DNA of 64,000 nt from Peromyscus leucopus (Eukaryota; Chordata; Mammalia; Rodentia; Cricetidae): positions 143,495,319 to 143,559,318 of the forward strand of contig NC_051063.1 of assembly GCF_004664715.2 (NCBI RefSeq). Reading direction: 5' to 3'. This document shows positions 48,097 to 58,912 of the stretch, in pieces (position 1 is the stretch's first letter; the number at the start of each line of letters is the position of its first letter). The position numbers and the translations under genes were made by a program. The notes beneath the pieces were generated by a model. That model made no database searches and was not told the origin of the DNA. It worked only from the letters and a program-made list of their open reading frames with translations.

Positions 48097-48790
48097 TAAC
48101 AACAAAGAGAGTGGTAAATTAAAACTACACTAAGATTCCATCTCAACTCAGTCAGAATAGCTACCATTGAGCAAAGAAACAAAATGGAATGCTAGGGAGT
48201 ATGTGGGGAAATGGTAAAACATATAGAATTCTGATGTATAAATAATGTTTATGATCCAGTAACAATAAAAATTAGTATGATGTTTCCTCAAAAGAATGAA
48301 GAAACTTAAAAAGGTAACTACAATATGACCTCAGTATTCCAGGGCATATACCTGAATGATTATAAGTCAACATATGCCATAGTGATACCTGCACATCTGT
48401 GTTTAGTGTAGTACTATATACAATAGCTAAGTTACAGACTCATAAATCCATCAACTAATGAGTATATAGTGAGAATGTGGTACAGAGGGATGGTGAGTTT
48501 TATTTAGACGTAAGCAGAATGACTGATATTGTTTGCTGTATAGATGTTACATTACAATATTATATATGAGATGATATATATAATATTATGGGGGACATGG
48601 AAGCAGAAAGGAGATGAGGGGACAGGAAACTGGAAGTGGGGGGACTAAATAGATACAACAGGAGTGAATATGGTATAAGTACATGCTACACTTACAACCG
48701 TTTATATGAAATACTGCTCTATGTACAATGAATTCACACTTAAAATGTCTTAAAAACTTTTTAAAAAAGCAAAGATATTTTACAGAAAAG
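48097..48790 (+). mobile_element. L1 3' end (ORF2 tail and 3' UTR)
   Basis: Continuous L1 order: attaaaactacactaagatt, cagaatagctaccattgagc, ccagggcatatacctgaatg, tacctgcacatctgtgttta, caatagctaagttacagact and gagaatgtggtacagaggg. The 3' UTR then has ggggacatggaagcagaaag and atacaacaggagtgaatatg, ending near an A-rich stretch. An AT-rich hairpin (arms aatattatatat / atatataatatt) lies at about 48556-48589. Heavily mutated. Confidence 0.8.
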
Positions 48791-49776
48791 AAGTCATAAA
48801 AACAAAAGAAAAATCCCAATGGACTTCTTTAAGAAGTTTGAGTTGCATCACTCCCATTGAATGTTGTTTCCCAGCAACTTTGTTGATGTGCTCTTCCCCT
48901 GGCACCTCCTATGTGCACACAACACTTTGAAAGGAGCACTTGACTCTTGTTGAGAGATAATTGCTGCTGCCATTGATATCAGAATTGCCAGGTATGGAGT
49001 ATTAATTTGCTCAGATACACAATTGGAACCACCTTCCACTCCTTGCTTCTACTTCATGAAAGTATCTTCCAAGGTGTTCTTTTTATTCTTTTTCATAGAG
49101 TACAAGGAACTTGTTCATAGTAACACAGGCAGGAATCCCTCCATTTCTCTGCTTCTCAGAGATTCTCCAGTTGCATCCAATTGTTCCTGGCCTAGTGATC
49201 TGGTAACATCTTGACCTTCTCAAGCCTGTATAGGTATCTAAGAAGAGCATGTGTCTAGACATGAGAATGTAGAGGGTAAGCATCATCATTTGGTATGAAG
49301 GGGGCATTGTTTTCCAGAATCTATACTCTTGTGTAATCTATTTCTTCATGGTCAATTCTATCAATGGCACTGAATAGAAAAAAATCTCAAAAGACCCACG
49401 CCTCTCCTTTGTGTCTTCTGCCACTGGGGAAACCATCAGATGTCATGGTTCTTGTGCAGAGTGGTAATGGCAATCAACATGGTCGTTTTCAACTGTTGAT
49501 CAGTCTTAAGTATTATATTTTGTTTCATCAGTTATTACATACGGTGAGGATTGCTTTCATTTCTTGCTATCTTATTTTCTTCTTGTGGGAGACCAGAGCT
49601 GTGTCATACCATGGAATCTTTACAGCAAAATATTTCTAGGCAATACTAAATATAAAACTCCCTAGTATTTCTAAGAGAAATATCTCAGCAAAGATAGATT
49701 AGAGGCATTTCTGGAATCAGTACACTTTCTTTGCTTTGGAAGACTTCATTTCTGAAGATAGATTAATGAAGTGTTT

Positions 49777-49778
<2 letters not shown>
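48791..49778. other. Unassigned sequence
   Basis: No gene or assignable repeat. Short frames on both strands (49023-49307, 49364-49639) lack support. Confidence 0.45.
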
Positions 49779-49811
<33 letters not shown>

Positions 49812-49869
49812 TGTGTGTGTCTGTGTGTGTATGTAAAATAGAGTGTATGTGTGTGTATAAGAGAAAGAC

Positions 49870-49904
<35 letters not shown>

Positions 49905-49931
49905 GAGACAGACACAGAGACAGAGACAGGA
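49779..49931. repeat. Complex (TG)n / (GA) microsatellite
   Basis: Two TG arrays (49779-49830 and about 49871-49900), separated by a short spacer with aagagaaagacg, then a GACAGA-type tail (gacagacacagagacagaga). The 72-codon Val-Cys frame is an artefact. Confidence 0.95.
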
Positions 49932-50029
49932 GATCTGGAGACAGAAAATTTTAAAATGCTATAGAAACATTAGAATTCTTATGGCTTAATTCTCAATACT
50001 GACTTCAACAAAAATAAAGAATAGTTAAT

Positions 50030-50302
50030 CTACAGTTATCATTCTGCTGCTGTGATAAAATACCATAACCACAAAGCAACGGGGCTTTATTTCATCTTAC
50101 AACTCTCAGCTTATTCAGTACCACCTGTCCAGGGGTGGCACCATCCACAGTGGGCTGGACCTGCTCCTGTCAATCATTAATCAAGAAAATGCTTGACAGA
50201 CTTGCCTGCAGGAAGTCTGGATGGACTCAGGTTCTCAGTTGAGGTTCCCTCTTTCCAAATGACTCCAGCTTGTGTCAAGCTGACATAAAACTAACCAGGA
50301 CA
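50030..50302 (-). mobile_element. ORR1/MT-type MaLR LTR, internally shortened
   Basis: On the minus strand it begins tgtcctggttagttttatgt cagcttgacacaagctgg. It then reads through attttcttgattaatgattg and ggtgccacccctggacaggt to a 3' end with atggtattttatcacagcag. At 273 bp it is about 145 bp shorter than the copy at 27345-27762, implying an internal deletion. Confidence 0.8.
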
Positions 50303-51394
50303 CTTATGTACAGTTACTCCTGTACACACAATTACTTCTCCAGGAACTAATCAAATTCTGTAAAGAGGTGACAGAGAAATTTATTGTAACATTTCTCCAT
50401 CTAATGAACAACAGAGAGAGCCTTGTTTCCCCATGAGTCCTGTGTACAACAGGACCAGGAAGAGGTATTTCTCTGAACTCTGTGGGACTCTGCTTCCTAT
50501 GGAGGCCAGTGCTCCCAAAACACAGCTCTGCTCCGAGCAAAGGTGAAAATCCAGGAGGTGAGCAGTGGCAGAGCCACAAACTGGGGATACTGATGCAAAG
50601 TTTGTTTATGAAAATAAAATTTCAAAATTAGAGCCATATACCCAATTATAAAAATATCTGCACAGAGTCATAAACTGACGGTGCTTGAAATATCTGTAGT
50701 TATGACTGAGTTTTCCAGGTTGGTGCATATATCTCAGAGTGCTTACGTGCCAGGTCCAAAGTCACTCACTGACTTTAAAAAAAGAGACTAGTCACAGTCT
50801 TCCAGGTGCCCACTCTAGTCACTTGTTTTGACCTCATGTTGCAGCATTTTAGAGTTTTCTTTTGATGGGTTACTTTAGATTTCTTTTGGAAAAATTTAGA
50901 TCTTTGTCAATTTCTTGGTCTATCTAGTTCTATTTGTTAGTTATATGGTTCCAATACACTGGTAAAGGTCCTTAGTAAATGCTACTAAATTCTTCCTACC
51001 TGTTGTCAATGAGGCAAACAAATGGATATGGCTGACAGTACTCTTGGTTGAGTGTATGAAAGCAACAGAGAATTACTATACTGCCACAGCAAAAGAGAGC
51101 AACACAAAGAAGGAGGAGCCAGCTGTGCTAAACCTGCAGTGGCAGGGTAAGGGGGGGCACAAACAGAGAAGGAGCTGGCAGACAAGACTGTCCTGAAAGT
51201 GCTGGACCCAAGCTTGGTTACAGTACATGATGAAGGGTCGCAGGGGAGCCTGGAACGGAGTCTCATAAGAAGAGGCTGAGGGGGACAAGCAGCATGCAAA
51301 GCCTAAGGAGAGGGTAAGTCCCCGAAATGTGAGAGTGAAAGAACTTCATGTGTGTTGTAGAATTCCCAAGTGTCAGTTGATGTCACTCAGGAAG
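50303..51394. other. Unassigned sequence
   Basis: No gene recognised. The part 51050-51320 is purine-rich on the plus strand and keeps minus-strand frames open (51006-51299). I could not assign these to any family. Confidence 0.4.
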
Positions 51395-51610
51395 TGACAT
51401 TATTCACCAAGTGTCATCCAGCAACCTCACTACTAGTTATATACCCAAATGTAATGAGTGTCATGAGCCAAGAAGATACCTTTCTGATATCCATTAAAGT
51501 ACTTTCACAGTAGGTGGGATATGGAAACAACCTAAGTGACTGTAACAGAGGCATTCATAAAAAGTGCTCGTTCTCTCTTGTGTTATATATACAGGACTAC
51601 TATTTACATT
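51395..51610 (+). mobile_element. Ancient L1 ORF2 C-terminal remnant
   Basis: Diverged L1 phrases in order: ccagcaacctcactactagt tatatacccaaatgtaatg, gataccttt, ggtgggatatggaaacaacc taagtgactgtaacagagg. Confidence 0.65.
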
Positions 51611-52164
51611 TTTGTTTTTTTAAGCCTTGTTATTATTTGTGATAAGGAGGGTGGTTGTTTTCTCCATCAACAGGAAGCTGAGAACAGAACAGAGGCAACT
51701 TAGAATGTGTGACTGAGAATGGGCCCAGGTCTCATTTGAGCTGCACATTGAAGACGATGATGGAATTTGGGATCTACAAAAGAAAATAAGGAGAGAAGAC
51801 TATGATGTTTAAGATGAGGATTGACAATACTGGCAAGCAGGGTAGCTGGATTTAAAAAAAAAAAACAAACATGCTTAGAGGATCTCAGACTCTGAACTGC
51901 CATCTTGATATCAATCATTTTATAGTTTGTATCTATACTTTGGGAGACAGTCAGATGAGGCTATGGAGCATGTAGCACAGATTTTGAGATTTGACCACAG
52001 GAAAGAGTTGCTGGAGCTTTACAGACAAAGTAGATTTTCCCCTTTAATGCTGAGGACTGAACTCAGGACCTCATGTATATTAGACAAGTGTTCAAACACC
52101 AAGCTACCTTTCCCAGTCCTGGAGATATGATGAATGAAGAGACCAAGAGACCACTGCCCAAGTA
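51611..52164. other. Unassigned sequence
   Basis: No gene or assignable repeat. A-run at about 51856-51868. Confidence 0.4.
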
Positions 52165-52325
52165 AGGAACCAAACATAGAGGCTTAGGCCTGTGATCCCA
52201 ACAGCTGGACATTGAGGAGACTAAAGCAAGAGGGTTGCTGAAAGTCTGAAGACAGCGTTAGCTCCACAGTGATTTCAGGGTCAGACTGGGCTACAGTGTG
52301 GGGCTGTATCACAAAAAAAAGGAAA
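52165..52325 (+). mobile_element. Diverged B1/B4-like SINE
   Basis: aggcttaggcctgtgatccc aacagctgg, agactaaagcaagaggg, tcagactgggctacagtgtg and an end tatcacaaaaaaaaggaaaa give the B1 order with heavy substitution and an internal insertion. Confidence 0.6.
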
Positions 52326-52809
52326 AGAAGATAGAGGATAAAAAGTCAGATAATTAACACACAGTGAGGTTTAATATGACATGAGAAATATTAGTTTAAG
52401 TCAAACAACTGGGCACAGACATTCTGGGAATCTTAGGAATCCAGGTCATCAAATAAAGATCACTTAACTAAAATTCCTACTATAAGTCATACTAAAATTT
52501 CAGACAGTAGTAAAAATTAATAAAGTTTATTATGACCATTTACAAAGAAAGCCTTATATTCTTTTCTAGTTCTTCCTGTGACAAGAATAAAGCATTAAAA
52601 CTGCTTGCTCTTCTCTTTAGGAGATATTAAGAAAAATGAATATAGAGACTGCAAGATAGCTTAGCAAAGTATGTGTCTGCCACGACTCTGTATCCAGACC
52701 TTAGAAGGGGCCCTTGCTTCTCAACAGAAGAGCAATGAATCCAATAAAAAACACAACAAAAAGAATATACACACAAAAAGTTTTCCATAAAATTTATAGC
52801 AAAATGAAA
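52326..52809. other. Unassigned sequence
   Basis: No gene. Near 52640-52720 gcaagatagcttagcaaagt hints at an eroded tRNA-derived SINE head, but this is not called. Confidence 0.35.
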
Positions 52810-53440
52810 TAACATGGCACATCTGCTAAAATGATGAAATCAACGAAAATGGACAGTACAAAGTTCCGATGAAGATGTGATACCATGTAACATGTTAAGT
52901 CGAATGTAGAATAAGGAAAGCACCTTAGAAAATAGTTGAGATATCTCTTATAACATCTAATACTTACTTATATGATCCACAAAGTCCCACTCTTTTAGAC
53001 ATAAACTGATATAGACGTATATACAAACAAGTATATATATGCACAATATTGCTAGCAGGTGTTACAGAGATAGCTCAGCATGTAGGAATGTTTTCTTCTC
53101 TTGCAGAAGGTTCAGGTCCAGTTTCCATTACCTGCATGAAAGCTCACACATCTGTAACTGCAGTTCCAAAGAATCTGCTATCCTCTTCTGTCCATGTTCA
53201 TGCAAACTCATGAGGGCACATGTACACATGCAGACACACACACACACACATTTTTTAAATTAAATTAAGACTAATAACTCATATTTAACTCACAAATAAG
53301 CATAAAAATTGTAGCACATTTACATTATAGAACGTTAGTGAGAAAATGGAGTAAACTTCTGTTGTATAAGTCAGAATTGGTAGTTCTCAAAAGAATGATA
53401 GAGAACTCAGAAAGGAAAAGCTACAGATTGCATTAATTTT
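52810..53440 (+). mobile_element. Ancient L1 3' part, interrupted by a SINE
   Basis: Left part: tgctaaaatgatgaaatcaa, gatgaagatgtgatacc, agaaaatagttgagatatct, cactcttttagacataaact. Right part after the SINE: aaaattgtagcacatttaca, tagtgagaaaatggagtaaa, gttctcaaaagaatgataga. These follow consecutive parts of the L1 ORF2/3' region, so the SINE at 53048-53262 inserted into it. Confidence 0.65.
53048..53262 (+). mobile_element. B2/B3-family SINE nested in L1
   Basis: Head with ttacagagatagctcagcat (A box), aggttcaggtccagtttcca (B box), then gaaagctcacacatctgtaa and ctcatgagggcacatgtac, and a CA-rich tail (cacacacacacaca) before ttttttaaat. Confidence 0.75.
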
Positions 53441-53805
53441 TATGATATCATGACCTCAAAGTCATATGCTAAACTCTGAACCCCCAATGCACCAGATTGT
53501 GACCTTATTTAGAAGCAAGGACATTATACAGAGATAATCAAGTTATAATAAGGTCATTAGGTCAGTACTGCCCCCAGTGTCCCTGATATTCTTATAGATC
53601 CCTATTTATCAAAACATATCAAGTCCAAAGGAGAAGCCTGCAATGGATCCTTTCCTAACAGCTGTCAGAAAGAATCAATCCTGTTAAGACCTTGAACTTG
53701 ATCCTTCAGATTTAGAAGTGGAAGCAAAATGCATTTCTACTGTTTAGGCCAACCAGGTGGTTCCAACTTGTTAAGGCAGACAGATGTAACAAAGAAATAC
53801 ACAGT
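53440..53805 (+). mobile_element. MLT1-group MaLR LTR
   Basis: Sense-order phrases: atgctaaactctgaaccccc, aatgcaccagattgtgacct, tatttagaagcaaggacatt, gataatcaagttataataag gtcattagg, and the 3' part cttgaacttgatccttcaga. Diverged solo LTR. Confidence 0.75.
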
Positions 53806-54464
53806 ACAGTAACAAATCAGCCAGGTTGTTTGCAGAGAGAATGGGGAGTGAGCGAGTTCCTCCTGCGAGCATGAGCCAACGTTTCTGTACCATGAAGGTT
53901 GCTTAACTGATGATGATGCGAGCTACAAGACACTCCATCTTTAGCAAAGCTTATCAAGTCCTGGATCTCAAAGGATGGACTTCGTGACACCTCAGGAAAC
54001 CTGATTTGTTGGGGTTAGAAGTCTCTTCCCTGTGGCTTCACTGCTCAGGTTTCCTTGAATTCATCACCATCATCGTCAGGGGTGTACAACTGTGAAGCCA
54101 CACAAGGAAAATGGCTCACCTCTGCGCACAGGAAGCACAGTGGGAAGAGAGAAAAAGAGCGGGAGGTGGGGGGTGGGAAGAGGTAGGAAGGAGGAGAGAT
54201 GAGACACAGTTGGAAGACAGCCTTTCAGTTAGGAGTCACTTGGAAGATGACACCAAGAAGAGAAATAGCCACAGAGAGGTGTGAGGACAAGCTGTCAGGT
54301 GAAATCAAACTAGTCTGCACTGCCTAGGTGCCTTCAAGTAACTTTTAGTAAAAACTTATATTACCTCTTAAGGATTTTAGATTCAGACATAATTTTCACT
54401 TTGCTTTTATCAGTCTGCTAAAATGAGACTCGAGTAAATGAAAATTCCCATTTTCCTTACGATT
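53806..54464. other. Unassigned; purine-rich tract
   Basis: No gene. A purine-rich run (gagagaaaaagagcgggagg...) covers about 54144-54204. Confidence 0.45.
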
Positions 54465-54509
54465 CTCATTCATTCATTCATTCATTCATCCATCCACTCA
54501 CTCACTCAC
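54465..54509. repeat. (ATTC)n/(ACTC)n tetranucleotide repeat
   Basis: Five ATTC units, two ATCC, then three CACT units. Short but clear. Confidence 0.92.
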
Positions 54510-56049
54510 ATGTCTGATTGCCACCAGAGAGATAGAATCAGAGCTCCTGAATTTCAGTATGGTACATCATTACTGTTCCTGGCTCTATGCACCAAACATA
54601 ATTTCAAGTGTAGTCTGATGTTTGACCATTGATGTTTGACTGAACTGTGCCTACTCTCCGTTCTGTGCAGTGATGGTCATGGATGAAAGAAGAGAGCCTA
54701 AAGAATGCCTTAATCTCCCTAATCTCACTTTAATGTGCTTGTAATTCAAGTGGGATAGACTCTGTAAATACTTATACTTAACATTATATAGCATACATTC
54801 TAATTTATTGCAGTGTATATTTTGTAAGCAAACACCTATGTAATCTCCCAGTTAAATACAATTGAAATTACATTCATTGCTTGTTTCAGCACAGCAGTGG
54901 AGGAAAATTTGGGTCTTGATTCTGTGTAACAATTAAGGTAATTTTGAGTGTGTCCAAGAGTTTTACATTGCAGCCAATATTTTAAAAATTGAATATTTTA
55001 ACATGGAGATCTGCTTACTTCATCTTTTATAAGTATAACCAGAGACCCTACCATTGATCAAATATCACTTGGAGGGAGGGAGAAACATACATTTTATGCT
55101 TAACTAAGTCCACAGAAAAATTAAACAAAAAATTAAATGATCATAAAATAATGGCTTATCCCAAGAAAATATTGTGAAAATGCTGTAGTTTACAAACATG
55201 TGAACCTTCTTTTTTAGTGTGCAAGAACATTTTAGAATATAAAAAGGAATCCTTAGAAATGACTGCTTCTCTAGGAGCTGCATGTGAGTGGAGACATGCA
55301 CAGATGTCTTTATTAGGCTCTGGTCTAAGTAGCTTCCCTGGAGGGGACCCTGGTGGCTAAGCATTAGCAGGCTGATGCCTAATCTGTGAGAATCTCTCTG
55401 CTCATTACGGTGCTCATTAGCAGTGGGTGACCTCACAAGGAGGCACATGGTATTGCGATTTTTTTTCACTTCCTAGCTCTGTGTTTACTCTGAGGGTAAG
55501 TATGTAGGAGTCTACATACATTCCCTCAAAATGAACCATTGTTCATGCACAAACCATAGCACATCTCAGTATGCACTTCCTTGGCACATTCTTCTGCACA
55601 GCCCCTTCAGTATGCAGCTTCCATATCCTGGGAGCCTTTGTAAGCAAGCTGCTTCATATTTGATATTTGTATTTGTAGTCCAACAGATAATTCTGGCTCC
55701 TGGATAAAAAACAGCTATACCCAAACCATTGAATTCTCCAAATTGTGCTTTTCCTTCACCTGCATGTGATGAAAACAACTGAGGATGTAAACGTGCTCAT
55801 TATTGCAGAATTGCTGCTGGTAGTAGCCTGTTTTCCCTGTTTGTGTCAGATACAACTTCTCTGGTTTAGATCACAGGAAGCGAAACAAATCAATATTGTT
55901 CTGGGCTCTGGTGGAAGTTTTCACTGTGTGTTATAAGCCAGGGCAACTCCAGCATTCTGTTGTTAGCAGTGTAGTTTCTAGGGGATCATGGATAGGGAGA
56001 AAATGGTAGCCTTGGCTGTGAGAAGCAGAGTTCAAGTTTATTTGTTTAT
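54510..56049. other. Unassigned sequence
   Basis: No gene or repeat recognised over 1.5 kb. The 121-codon minus-strand frame (55104-55469) shows no recognisable domain and contains runs from A-rich DNA. Confidence 0.45.
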
Positions 56050-56640
56050 TTGCACTTTTGCGATAGCCCTCAAATCTCTTCTGAAGTGTCATCATATCAA
56101 TGTTTTAGCCGCAAGCAAAGGCCACACAATTAAACATTTACTGTTTTTATGAAATTCCGCACTGAATGCAAAAATGATCACACTTTTTGCTGGAGTGCAC
56201 CCTCATGGAAGCACTTCAAGGCAGACTAGAATCTTGAGCTCTGGTTCTGCATTCTCTCTCTTGTGCTGCGAACATGAAGGGAGGGAGAGGGCCGCCGAGC
56301 TGGACGTTTTCTTCTCAGTCTATAGAGTCTTCTCGGGCTCCATCACCATTTCTCCCATATTCACTTGGGAAATTAGAAGGAGCAAACTCATTTCAAAGCC
56401 TTTCTTTTCAAAGTGGAGTCATTACAAAATCAGTGACTTTGCATATTTTCACTGATTTTATGTCCACCTACACAGAAAAAGTATTTTTTGTGACTCACTC
56501 AGGGGAAGAAAAGTAGCTTTGACCCTGGCTTTGAATCACTTGTTTAATAGAAACTGGCCCAGGAACACTGTAAATGTGGTTAAGCCACAAGTTAATTAAG
56601 TTTGACACTGTTGCTGGGAGTTGGCAAGGGTGAAAAGAGA
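56050..56640. promoter_or_regulatory. Candidate conserved non-coding block
   Basis: Repeat-free, high-complexity sequence with clusters of homeodomain-like and related words: aagccacaagttaattaagt (56583-56602), tttttatgaaattccgcac, atgcaaaaatgatcacactt and tttgaccctggctttgaatc. Two overlapping frames (56174-56455, 56274-56516) have no protein-like features. The regulatory label is inferred from texture alone. Confidence 0.3.
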
Positions 56641-56878
56641 ATTATAAAGTTTGTACTTTGACACCAGGGTGATTTCTTTTTGTTAAAAAAATATAGAAGT
56701 AATAACCTTGCATTAGGAGATTAATTTACATAGAACCAAGAGAAGTTTGTTTAAAATCTTAATAGTTAATAGTTCTTCACACCTCTATGATCTTTTGTAC
56801 ATATCCTTATGTATATTCTTGTTGCACTCCATTCTTTTTTATATCAGAAACAAATATTTTTGAAGTGTATGTATGTAT

Positions 56879-56879
<1 letters not shown>

Positions 56880-56924
<45 letters not shown>
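56880..56924. repeat. (CA)n microsatellite
   Basis: About 22 uninterrupted CA units preceded by gtatgtatg. Confidence 0.97.
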
Positions 56925-56926
<2 letters not shown>

Positions 56927-58142
56927 CAGTTCTCTCAAAGAGAGTATCTTTGTTACTGCATGCTGTAAATACTTAGAACTATAAGCAGCATGTACCACAT
57001 AGTAAACTAAAGAAAATGATGTTATATTAAACAGATAGACTACAGAAATGTATAAGATGCATCAGGAAAGGTTTTCAAAATCTCAGATAAGAGTGAATCC
57101 CATTAATGTGCAAGAGCTTGAAATGTGGAGGAGATACTAGTGTGTGGGAGCACTATATAAGTTCCTTCCAGGTTGCCCATGACCATTGTAGCCTTGAAGC
57201 AGAGCAGTTGTGAAAACTCACAGGTGACCCTCACCAGACTTGGCCAATTAACATTCCCTCATAGAGGGAGTGGGGAGGTCATAAAACCTGCACAAACACC
57301 CTTCCCCCTTAAGATTCCAACTGTCTTATGTAAGAAGTAAAGAATTGATTGGAACGGGCCTTTTATGTGACTGTGCCAAAGTCACCCAGTAGACCTCCTC
57401 TGTTGTAGCTTTTTGAAAGTCACCCACATTCCTGCAAGTAACCCCAATCAACTCACTGGTTCACCATGCTGGAGAGACTCCCCTGTCACTGCCTTGAATG
57501 TAGCAAATAGATATTTGTCTGCCATAAGCCGTGAAGCCAAGTGTTGAAGATAAATGGTCTGCAGGAATGTATCCATCCCCATGATGTGAAACTTAAAGTA
57601 CATCCAAGAACATCACATGTATATTAAAAAAAAAAAGAACTCTACCTCTCTCCAAGGAGTAGTAGATTGGGAAATGTATTCTCCTGCTGGGAAGGGATGG
57701 GGAACTGCTGTTTGCAGCACCCTCTCCCAAACTCACGGCACTCAAGTGCTTACAAAGGGAGCTTTAGATTCTTAGGTCCTCTGTGAAGATTTCTTAGGGC
57801 CTGTTCAATTGTTTGTGGCTTCTCTCCATGTCAGACTTACTTGCTTCAATATGTGATGTCTGTCCCAGGACTGAGTTCTGGACACAGCCTCAACAAGCGA
57901 TAGTGCTTTTGAAATCAGATCTTAAACATAAAAAAATGGATTTGGTGAAAAAAAATGACAAAATTCTTCTATGAAATATCTACCATGTTGCTAAATGCTA
58001 GTATAGTGATTACCATGATACTGGAGATGCATAATCCTTCATGTGTTATTTCTAAATAGACAAAGCTCCAAGAGCTTCTGTTAGCTATGATATGACAAGG
58101 CTGGACCCGGAATTCCCATGTTCTGCCTCGCTTCTCTTTACA
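56925..58142. other. Unassigned; possible LTR-like part
   Basis: No gene. Around 57130-57560 there are LTR-like words (gagcactatataagttcc; gtcataaaacctgcacaa), but no termini or target duplication were found. Confidence 0.35.
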
Positions 58143-58335
58143 GTGAGTAAGCACACATTTTTATTTGTTTGTTTGTTCTGTTGAGACACTGTTTCTTTGT
58201 GGAACCCTGGCTGTCCTGGACCTCATTCTGCAGGTCAGGCTGGCCTCAAACTCAGAGATATGTCTTCCTCTGCCTCCAGAGTGCTGGGATTAAAGGTATG
58301 AGCCACAACTGCCTGGTGAATAAGCATACTTTTAT
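58143..58335 (-). mobile_element. B1 SINE with diverged target duplication
   Basis: Reverse body about 58163-58317: tttgtttgtttgttctgttg tail side, ggctgtcctggacctcattc, aggctggcctcaaactcag, tctgcctccagagtgctggg attaaaggtatgagcc. Flanks gagtaagcacacatttttat and gaataagcatacttttat are a slightly diverged duplication, indicating an older insertion than the one at 17 kb. Confidence 0.92.
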
Positions 58336-58514
58336 ATAAGAAATATGGAGTTAGTTAATGAGTAAGTACAGGTGACCCACTGGGCTAGCAGGTTTTTTTT
58401 CAGTCTGACATCCTGTACACATTTGACCTCACAGGTTCAGGCAAAGGGCTGTGGGTGTGTGCTATGGCAACCTTCATTCACTGACTCACCTTGGCCTGCT
58501 TCATACCCATAGAG

Positions 58515-58637
58515 ATTTCACCCTTCTTTTTTTCTCCATTGCTTTTCTTCTTTCTTCTCCTTCTTGCCCTCCACCCACCTTTCTCTTTTATTCTTTCCTT
58601 TCTTTGTCTTGTTTTTTTGTTTTTTGTTTTTTGTTTT
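58515..58637. repeat. Pyrimidine-rich tract with (GTTTTTT)n
   Basis: Mostly C and T over more than 100 bases, ending in gtttttt repeats. It explains the Phe/Leu/Ser-rich frames at 58451-58688 and is probably the tail side of the next SINE. Confidence 0.85.
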
Positions 58638-58639
58638 AA

Positions 58640-58912
58640 TGACAGCATTTACTCTGAAGTCTTGACTGGCTTTGAAATCACTATGTAAACTGGCTAGGCT
58701 TAAGCTCAGACTCCTTTTCCTTCAGTCTCACAGATACTAGGATTACAGACACGTGAAATCATACTTTGTAAAATTTCATCTTTAAAAACGATTCATTCAC
58801 TCATTCACCCATTAATTCATTTATTCTACAGCCCTAGAAACTGAAACCTGGGCCTCCTGTGTGATAATACTATGTGACAAATGCTCTGTCACTGCGGTCC
58901 ATCCTACTTTCC
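58640..58912 (-). mobile_element. Diverged B4-type SINE
   Basis: A B1-like reversed part (ttgactggctttgaaatcac, ttcagtctcacagatactag gattacagacacg) is followed by an ID-like reversed head (agccctagaaactgaaacct gggcctcctgtgtg, acaaatgctctgtcactgcg). Confidence 0.6.

Noticed and set aside
51006..51299. Minus-strand frames as a processed ribosomal or HMG pseudogene
   Set aside because: The purine-rich plus strand suggested Lys/Glu-rich protein. I could not align it with any such family, and there is no poly(A) tail or target duplication.
57130..57560. A further solo LTR
   Set aside because: Some LTR-like words are present, but no TG...CA termini, target duplication or polyadenylation order could be shown.
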